Shown here piece by piece: positions 56,989 to 64,000 of a stretch of 64,000 nucleotides of DNA. Under the pieces are notes generated by a model. That model was not told where the DNA came from and ran no database searches. It saw nothing but the letters and a program-made list of their open reading frames with translations. The stretch comes from Polymyxa betae (taxonomy: Eukaryota > Endomyxa > Phytomyxea > Plasmodiophorida > Plasmodiophoridae). Where the stretch lies: contig RBZT01000781.1 of the NCBI GenBank assembly GCA_003693705.1, forward strand, positions 62,001 to 126,000. The letters run 5' to 3'. Position numbers and translations under genes: made by a program. The stretch's first letter is position 1; the number at the start of each line of letters is the position of its first letter.

Positions 56989-59490
56989 TTAAATCCAGTA
57001 CATTTGGGCACCAGTTCGTTCTAAAACCTTGGGCAGAGCAGTGATCTTGAAGCTTTCTGAGCCCGAACCGGACCGGAACTCGTTCTCTTCACTCTGCGAG
57101 TGATAACGCGCTCGATCTGCGGCGAGGTGTGCATAATAGACGGCCGGAACGATCGACACGGAACGGGTGCACCGAGCATAAGTATAACATTGATGATAAG
57201 TGATGCCTTGCAGAAGGTCAGCAGTGAAATTATTCTCGTCGAAGATAACATGGTAGTGAGTTGGCCTTGAAGTTCCTTGGATACCACCATGTGAACATAA
57301 ATAAAAATCAAATTGTCGAGGATGGACGACAGAAGAATCGACAACAGTTCCAGCGGGAATATTGCCAGAACGATCTCCAGCAGACGCTTGGTTAACAAAA
57401 AAACGAGCATGGTGGCGCTTCTGTACTATAATGAAGGTAATTTTAGGGGTATACCCGGGCTCAAGATTATTGCAAGCATCTCGAAGTGCATTTAATTCAT
57501 GTCTCAAAACAGATTCAAACTGCCCCTCAGAAACGCCATCACGATAGAATAGAATGCGTTCTGGCTTCTTGCCTTTTGTTGCCGTATAAAACCGAATCAA
57601 CAAGGTCTTAGCCATGTTGTTGAGATCTTCTATGATTTCTTGGCGGGGTTTCTGGGCTCGAGTTTCACAAGCGTATTTTGATGGGTGGGCATCCATCGAG
57701 GCAACAACTGCAGCTAATGAAGGAAGCCTAGAAAAAGCGGCCCCGTGCGTAACATCAGCTCCAAATATGATGACAGGTTTCTTGAATAAAAGCTCATGTG
57801 AAGGCGATCGAGACAAAACGCTGTTGATGCCCCCAATCCGAGTGTTAATCTTGAGTAGGAGATTACCACAATACATCGGGTCTGCCTTTTGAAGATGCTT
57901 GGATTGCATACATTGGGAAGGTACATCCAGCACAGTGTCGCAAATACGCTTGATCTCACCATATGCGTTACTGTCACCAAATGGTAGAATGATTAACAGT
58001 AATTGACACCGAAGTTTTGAACTCTCGATTTGCTTGACAGCTTTTGTTAGCGCATCCTGGTAGCAAATCGTGCCCCGCCCCTGTGGACGACAAGGGATTA
58101 TAACTGGTCGCTTGAAAGAAACACCATGTTCCTTTGCAGCCCCGTTGAGAACAGAGAGGAAGTTATTCACTTCATTTTCGCGAACACGTTGTTCAAAGAC
58201 GACAACACCCCAGTTATCGACCGGCGGGGAAGAAACGTAGGAAGCATCTCTGGCTTGCCAGGCTCCCAGCTGAGGTTGTACAGTCTTCTTCTTGGATTGT
58301 TGGTGATAGGAGATGGTAGGAGGTTCCAACACACGACCATTAACCTTGACCATTTGCGCGTTAACTTTTAATCCAAAGTCTTTTACAACAGGGTCTTTGT
58401 CATATTCCCGTTCTTGCAAACATTTCGCGATATTCTCCATTCGCACATTCGGCTTTGTCGCAGTCTTCTTGATCATTGCAGCAGTTTGTGCAGGCGCTAG
58501 CTTCTTAGTGATTCGCTCGCCAGAAACAACGTGGCAAACCTCCATCGGCAGATATGTAGGCTTTTCTTTGGACCCTACTATCAATAGAGGAAGATGCGGA
58601 TGCTGCAGCTTGAGGTTGTAGCGCTCTTGAAAGTATTTAGCAACGTTCGTTGACCGGGTTTCGTTGTCTTCTTCAATAGTAAACTTTAGCTGCACAGAGG
58701 ATTCCTTAGCAATGTCACGAATCCTGTACTTTCGCTTCATATCGCCGCGATGGGTAACGGAAACTTTGACTCCAATTAGTTCGGATCGAAGAGCACCACG
58801 GCAAGATTCGTTAATATTGGCTAGTTCTCGTCGAGTAGCGGCTTTCACGAGGTCGAGGACAGGCTGCGCCCGATGAAACACTGACGCAGCGATGTCGATA
58901 TTAACCAGTAAACGGCCGTGTGCAGGACGGAGAGACTGGTGATAGCCGAACCAAATCTCAGACAAGGCATCAAGTGGGACAGTGTTGCGACCGGAAAAGA
59001 AGGAAGAGCCAAGTGAAATAAGCTTGCCAATGGGAGTCGATCGGCAGATGACATCTAATGCTTGAACACAGTCTTGAGGAGTATCAAGATTTCGTCCAGC
59101 TAGGAATTGATGAAGAGAATTCATTGGCACAACAGCGACATGCTCGATCTTAATAGTGAAACGGCTTCTACGATCAGGAAGATTAATGACCTCCGTTTTA
59201 GACGGCCATGGCAATCTGATGGGATAATACATCGTAGCCTCTCCGTCATAAGCCAGGGCCTTATTGCCTTCGAAAAAGTTTTTCTGTTTGTGAAGGACGT
59301 TCATGATCTGGAGATTGGCGGCCTTGGGAACAGACGGTGTTATCTGCACATTGTACATGTGAAAGTCGGCATTAGGGATAGAAGAAACCTCGAAGAAATT
59401 GGCAGTCAAGCTAATGGGTTTGCCTGCCTTACCGACGCCAGGGCGCTGAGGCATGGCGTTGGGGTTGAAAGTATCGGGCGAAGTCGTCAT
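56989..59490 (-). CDS. AGO: Argonaute, slicer-type (AGO clade)
   Basis: Single uninterrupted exon, 833 aa. Order: N domain (GKAGKPISLTANFFEVSS), PAZ region with its end around YLPMEVCHVVSGERI, MID (YQDALTKAVKQIESS), and PIWI. The catalytic tetrad appears complete: Asp in IIFGADVTHG (residue ~577), the Glu finger in RQEIIEDLNNM (~617), Asp in ILFYRDGVSEGQ (~648) and His in VYYAHLAADRARYH (~787). It ends GAQMYWI, whereas AGO-clade proteins end in MYF[AC]; the guide 5' phosphate pocket residues in MID look present. It should load small RNAs and cut targets. Remarkably, it has no intron among neighbours that almost all do. Confidence 0.95.
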   Translation of the reverse strand: MTTSPDTFNPNAMPQRPGVGKAGKPISLTANFFEVSSIPNADFHMYNVQITPSVPKAANLQIMNVLHKQKNFFEGNKALAYDGEATMYYPIRLPWPSKTEVINLPDRRSRFTIKIEHVAVVPMNSLHQFLAGRNLDTPQDCVQALDVICRSTPIGKLISLGSSFFSGRNTVPLDALSEIWFGYHQSLRPAHGRLLVNIDIAASVFHRAQPVLDLVKAATRRELANINESCRGALRSELIGVKVSVTHRGDMKRKYRIRDIAKESSVQLKFTIEEDNETRSTNVAKYFQERYNLKLQHPHLPLLIVGSKEKPTYLPMEVCHVVSGERITKKLAPAQTAAMIKKTATKPNVRMENIAKCLQEREYDKDPVVKDFGLKVNAQMVKVNGRVLEPPTISYHQQSKKKTVQPQLGAWQARDASYVSSPPVDNWGVVVFEQRVRENEVNNFLSVLNGAAKEHGVSFKRPVIIPCRPQGRGTICYQDALTKAVKQIESSKLRCQLLLIILPFGDSNAYGEIKRICDTVLDVPSQCMQSKHLQKADPMYCGNLLLKINTRIGGINSVLSRSPSHELLFKKPVIIFGADVTHGAAFSRLPSLAAVVASMDAHPSKYACETRAQKPRQEIIEDLNNMAKTLLIRFYTATKGKKPERILFYRDGVSEGQFESVLRHELNALRDACNNLEPGYTPKITFIIVQKRHHARFFVNQASAGDRSGNIPAGTVVDSSVVHPRQFDFYLCSHGGIQGTSRPTHYHVIFDENNFTADLLQGITYHQCYTYARCTRSVSIVPAVYYAHLAADRARYHSQSEENEFRSGSGSESFKITALPKVLERTGAQMYWI

Positions 59491-59979
59491 GGCAGATTGT
59501 AGGAGGACGAAAACTGACGCCTAATTAGCACGATGGTAGCCAAATGAATCAGAACGAAATCAAGAAACAGCGCACAGAAGAGCTCGTCGCCAGCGCAGGA
59601 CAGTAACCTGACTGGTGCTGACCTCTCCTGTCAGTGCGCTCCCAGTGGATCATGGTTACAACCGAACTGGTCATCAACGGAAACCCTGTCACCGCTTCTC
59701 ACCTACACTGATGCTGGCCTGTATTATTCGACATGAGCTGGGGGCTGCCGCCTATATACAGTCGAAACAGACTTAAAGCGGCCGTTTATGCAAACGGCGG
59801 AGCCCGCTCGGGCTGGGTGATTTGACAGACACTGAACGAGTCATGGGCAACGCAACTACGTAACATTTGGCATGTAGAGCATCATACTGTACGAATTAAG
59901 TTGGCAATCTGGCTGGCGTAAGCCGGGCTGTAAGTATGTCAAGTGCGTATGTCCACTGTTTGCAGTCTTTATTTTAGGC
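59491..59979. other. Divergent promoter region
   Basis: Between Argonaute (-) and a weak plus-strand ORF. No frame; includes CCGTTT-ATGC-AAACGG, a 6-bp inverted repeat around 59786. Confidence 0.4.
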
Positions 59980-60348
59980 TTGTTGGGCCAGAAAGTCGAT
60001 AAATTCCAGTCAGTTCAACGAACAAAGACGACACGAAAAGGAGAGAAACTCGAAAACCCCGTCATATCAGCAATGTCTACAATGTCTGCTGCCACAGGGC
60101 TGCGCTGTGAACAATCGCGGCGTTTCTTCAAAGGCGGAGCCCTCGCCGTTGCGACATTGCTACAATGGTGTGCTCATCATGAGGCGGATCATAACAAACC
60201 AAGCATGCCACTCACTATCGCTCTGAAATATCAATTAATCGCTCATGGAGTTAGGGCAAGGAAGTTTCTGAATGCTGCTCTATTCCTTGCGCTAACGAGA
60301 GAATGCCGCCTGTCCAGGGATATCAGCGATCCTTCGAATCCAACCTAA
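59980..60348 (+). CDS. Small hypothetical ORF
   Basis: Open frame of 122 codons; the first true ATG may be near 60073 (MSTMSAATGLRCEQ), which gives about 90 aa. Contains FFKGGALAVATLLQWCAHHE and GVRARKFLNAALFLAL, which could be amphipathic helices. No family recognised; could also be chance. Confidence 0.25.
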   Translation: MLGQKVDKFQSVQRTKTTRKGEKLENPVISAMSTMSAATGLRCEQSRRFFKGGALAVATLLQWCAHHEADHNKPSMPLTIALKYQLIAHGVRARKFLNAALFLALTRECRLSRDISDPSNPT

Positions 60349-61471
60349 CTTTGATTGTTCATACTCGTTGTTGCTCGCTTAGATTGTTCATTTGGGCTCT
60401 GTGCAAGGGAATTAGTTTGTATCCATTCTTTCCAGCATGGAGCATCTTATGAGGCTATTCACTTGCTCTGCAATTGTGTTTATTTTTTGCTGAATCTGCT
60501 GATGATGGAGGGTTGCCGACCTTAAGAGTGTAGGAAGGGAATACTAAATTACTTCTGCATGTGATTGCATTTGACTGAATCAACTAAAGGCTGTTTTTGT
60601 TATGATTTGGTGTAGATCAGCAAACTTTGAATATCACCAGTTCGATTGCCGATGATATGCTGATTTATTGTTGATGATATAGATAAATAAACCATGCTAA
60701 AGCGAAATTAGTTGAATTTATTTTATTTAATCCATCAACTGAATTCCATGATAGCTATACTGGCCATTTTAAAATCTCTTTCCGGTTATGGTCACATTGC
60801 TTAAAACCTGTAAATCGTATCGAAATAAGTCGGATATGTGCTTAACTTTTTCAAATGCTATATAACTCGATCTTGGCAATGCTGAAAGATGCAGCACTCA
60901 AAGACAGTGATAGTGCCCCAGACTGGCTAATCTATGCGCTCTTGTCTGGCTTATCGATATATCAGTAGCCGAGCGCAAGCTGTAAGGTTTCAAAGAAATC
61001 ATCCATTGCATCTATGCCATTCTCGTTAAAGATGGACCTTTCAAAACTCGTTTACAATGTCTATCCAGTATATTGAGTTTGATGATTGCACAGTACATAT
61101 GCATCTGGGACCTTCTCAGAATTTATATTCAAATCATGATTGCGGTCCTCCACAAGGTTCAGTTATAGTTCATGCCAATCATTTGCCAACCAGCGATTTC
61201 GACCACGAACTGAAACCATATCAAATTACTGCATCATATACCAAGCATACAGCTATCGCTTGCTTGGGTTTAAATGGGTCCCCAAGTGCTCTGAATTGAA
61301 TAGATTTTTGTATTTTATGCACTGCTGCTTTTCCAGATTTTGATCGAATCAGCTGTTATCGAGTAAATTGCTGTCTATCAAAGAAATGGTCATGTCAATG
61401 TAACATTACTTCACTACCGTTATAAACGTGTAGCCCCGAGAGTCGTCATCATAGTTCAGACTTGAAAGACG
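60349..61471. other. Long intergenic region with one weak ORF
   Basis: Mostly AT-rich. An 80-residue frame at 61057-61299 (starting MSIQYIEFDDCTVHMHLG) shows polar, beta-like character but no family; I do not call it. No repeat or RNA gene recognised. Confidence 0.45.
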
Positions 61472-63894
61472 ATGGCGGTCTCGGCCCACCCGTCCATGAC
61501 CTTGAAGGTTCGCGATGCGGTTGCCTCCTGGGATAAAATCGTTAGCGCCCAGGAGACAGCAGCTCTGGCGGAGGCCATGCAGAAGGCGCTCGACCACGAT
61601 CGGTTTAGCGCGCCTGCCAGGCCTGTTGTTCTGCCTCCAGCCTCTGATCCTCAATCACTGAAGAATGTATTATCGTTTTATTACGAGCTGAAGACAGAAT
61701 CAGAATCAGTGGCGGCTGTATATAGCCGAGGTCGGCTACGACTATCGTCGCTATCCGCTACGAAAGCCGTCCTATCGGATATGATCGGGCGTGTTCATTC
61801 CATTTGCAATCGAATGGATGCGTTAGTATCGCTAAATCGGTCGATTGCTGAATTTACCGATCAGATTCGGCAATCGTGTCAGCTGCTCGCTAAAGAAAAA
61901 GAGCAGCTGGTCGCCCAATCTGATTATCTCAGCGATGTGCTATCACATTTTGATGATAGCAGGCGACTCGGTATCTCATTTCAGCAATTTTTCATTTCTG
62001 TTTTTGATGAAAGCACTTTTTTCTTTATTGTTTCTCTTTATTTTGTAACTGCGGTTTATTTTTTTGTAATGAATGTATATCAATTTGCTTCAGCTCATAG
62101 GTTGTCGTTAACTAATAACATCTCGGCACAAGAATGGGCTTCGATATTGAATCGTATTGACGAATGCACATCGTTCATGAAGAAGCATCAAGACTATGCA
62201 GAAGCCCGACGTCATCTGCCCCAGTTCCAACAAATACGAACTCAGGCGCTATCAAAGCTTTGCACCCAGTTCCAAAAGATTCTTCAGTCGTCAATCGAAG
62301 CGAACCCAGTCGTTCCAAAGGACCATTTCTCCATTTCACTCCTTTCTTTTAGATCCGCTGCCAGCAGCGCTAGACCATTAATCGCAATTTTGGAACGGAA
62401 ATCGGGCATCTTCAATGAATATGATGAAGCTCTCCAGGAATGTGTTCAAGCTTATTACCAGATTCGGCAGAAGCTTTTGTATGAGACTTCAAATCAGTAT
62501 ATCACCTCGCTAGCAGAATCGAAATCACTGCCCGACTTTTCCCGAACGGCCTCTATTTATTTAATACGTATATGCTCGGTCGAAGCTCGACTGTTTTCGG
62601 ATTTCTTTCGAGCAGAGTCATCCTTCTCGTTGTTTCTACAGCTGATTTCAAGTGTCAGCAGCAGGTTCGCAATCATGCAATTGTTTAATTGAACATTTGT
62701 CTTTGAATTGTAGGCTTATTTCTGTTTAATGTGTGATGCATTGGATTCTCTTGTTGTTGCTCGACATTTCACTATTCAACCATCTTTGTGCTTTTTGTGT
62801 TTTTTCTTTCTCAAGATTACGTTGCTACTGAAACAAATTGTAACGTATGACGGTTATAAACCTGATTTAATATTCGTTTGCGTTAGAATGATCTGACTCT
62901 GTTCAGCCTTTATATACACATTCGATCTCGGGTCATCAACGAAGAGGATCTCGATATTCTCTCCGATGTTATCAACATCGTCCAATGCGAGATCCTCGAT
63001 AATGAAGTCATTCCGCGCGGTGATGAAGTCAACCCGATCATTCCTGTCCTGCAACGCATAGTTGAGGACGTTCAAGAACGTCTCATTTACCGTGCCACTA
63101 TCTACATTCGCGACAACGTCTCTGGATTCAGCCCGAATCCTGATCATCTTAACTATCCAGGCTCGCTGATAGCCGCTAAAGAGAATGGCCCAACTTCTCT
63201 ATCTTGGTACCCGGTTCTAGAGTCCTGCCTGATACTGCTGTCGAAGATCTATCGCTCGGTCGAGCGCCATGTGTTCGAGATGTTGGCCCAGGACGCGATC
63301 TCGGCGTGTATCCAATCATTACACTCTGCCTCCGAGATGTTTCCAACCAGAGACGATTCATATCTGTTCCTGATTCGTCATCTAGCCATTTTAAGAGAGC
63401 AAATATCTCCCTTCAACCTCAGTGGCGGATTCACCGAGCGTGAATTGGATTTGTCGCATGTGACCGGGTCGTTTCGGCTGCTTATCTCCGGTCGTCTACC
63501 AGCACTAACACTGACGGAAACTGAGGTGAATATTCAGCTCGCCTTGGAGGCCGATCTGAAACGAACCTGTGAGCTTTATATTCATCATGTCGTTAGGTCG
63601 CTTATTTCCGGCGACAACCTTCCACCGGTACGGTTGCATCATTTTTGATTTGCTGAACTTAATGACTTTTGTCAGGCTGAAAACTATGACGATCTAGTTC
63701 GTTCTGCTAGCGAGAAGGAGCTGAACTCTGATCCCGTCGCGTTTCAGCAAGGCTACCAGTCAATGCAAGATCAATTATCTTTGTATTTTGGTGGATCCGA
63801 AGCTACTCTGATTGAACCGATCAATAATCAGATCGACCATTTGATATCAGAAATCAGGAAATCGGCGAGTCTCAATATTGAACAGCAGGAATAA
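61472..63894 (+). CDS. COG3: COG3, conserved oligomeric Golgi subunit 3
   Basis: Exon 1 is 61472-61970, then a 123-nt intron, exon 2 from 62094, and further exons to the stop at 63894; the last intron is 63629-63675. Landmarks: CQLLAKEKEQLVAQSDYLSD (the conserved 'L..E...L...a..L...L.yF' block), RIDECTSFMKKHQDYAEA, FSISLLSFRSAASSARPLIA, RVINEEDLDILSDVINIVQC, EDVQERLIYRATIYIRDNVS, SWYPVLESCLILLSKIYRSV, DAISACIQSLHSASEMFP and LFLIRHLAILREQISPFNL. COG3 is a lobe-A subunit of the COG tether for retrograde Golgi traffic. The exons between about 62660 and 62880 are uncertain. Confidence 0.92.
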
Positions 63895-64000
63895 ACGCCA
63901 ATGTCTGACTCCCGCTGTCATCGATGTCACAGATAGGGCTAATCGGCATTTCACTCAAATTTTCATAGCTCCTGTTTCATCGTTGGCAAAGCTTTAGTCA

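Noticed and set aside
57021..57410. 129-residue minus-strand ORF overlapping Argonaute
   Set aside because: It is another frame of the Argonaute PIWI exon, whose own frame has complete catalytic motifs.

Overview
This is eukaryotic nuclear DNA. Nearly every gene is split by very short GT-AG introns, mostly 43-57 nt and a few only 25-36 nt. Splicing them out rebuilds proteins typical of eukaryotes. The gene set implies a flagellated cell (WDPCP/Fritz, WDR92/DNAAF10, OSCP1, roadblock dynein light chain) with RNA interference (slicer-competent Argonaute), a snRNP assembly pathway (Gemin2) and chitin- or glycan-related surface proteins (a hevein-like protein and a membrane-anchored EGF-NodB protein). 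The genome is compact: about 40 genes in 64 kb, often under 100 bp apart, on both strands. My best guess is a unicellular eukaryote such as a plasmodiophorid rhizarian or a holozoan-type protist. That assignment is inference from style and gene content only.

Layout. 0-7.3 kb: secreted AstE/AspA-type zinc deacylase, tRNA-Leu(AAG) with decayed partial copies beside it, BTB protein, arginine-rich RNA-binding-like protein, His-rich single-pass membrane protein. 7.4-13.5 kb: hevein-like GPI-type protein, two unrecognised genes, a small coiled-coil gene, and the EGF-NodB membrane protein. 13.5-20 kb: YIF1, NSRP1, three weak small genes, F-box protein. 20.4-26.1 kb: WDPCP, membrane RING protein, OST3/MagT1. 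26.1-35.8 kb: TSEN34, FHA-kinase (CHK2/RAD53 type), Qa-SNARE, PPIL2, PAQR receptor, PCBD, Gemin2. 36.5-43.4 kb: P4-ATPase of the ATP9/Neo1 type and a DDX3/Ded1 helicase. 43.9-50 kb: Cys/His-rich orphan, TTI1, DPH2. 50.3-59.5 kb, all on the minus strand: roadblock, an orphan, ribosomal protein eL37, a secreted orphan, WDR92, OSCP1, Argonaute. 60-64 kb: weak ORFs, then COG3.

Most genes are unrelated housekeeping functions: secretory pathway (YIF1, COG3, SNARE, OST3, flippase), RNA processing (NSRP1, PPIL2, Gemin2, TSEN34, DDX3), translation (eL37, DPH2), and DNA-damage/PIKK signalling (CHK2-type kinase, TTI1). The adjacent WDR92-OSCP1 pair is the clearest functional neighbourhood. The most unusual signals are the ultra-short introns, a GC-AG intron, a NodB domain that has lost its metal-binding residues, recurrent CCCTAAA-type motifs near start codons, and several perfect palindromes in promoters.

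Exon boundaries were found by hand, by matching splice sites to reading phase and to remembered family patterns. No search or alignment was run.
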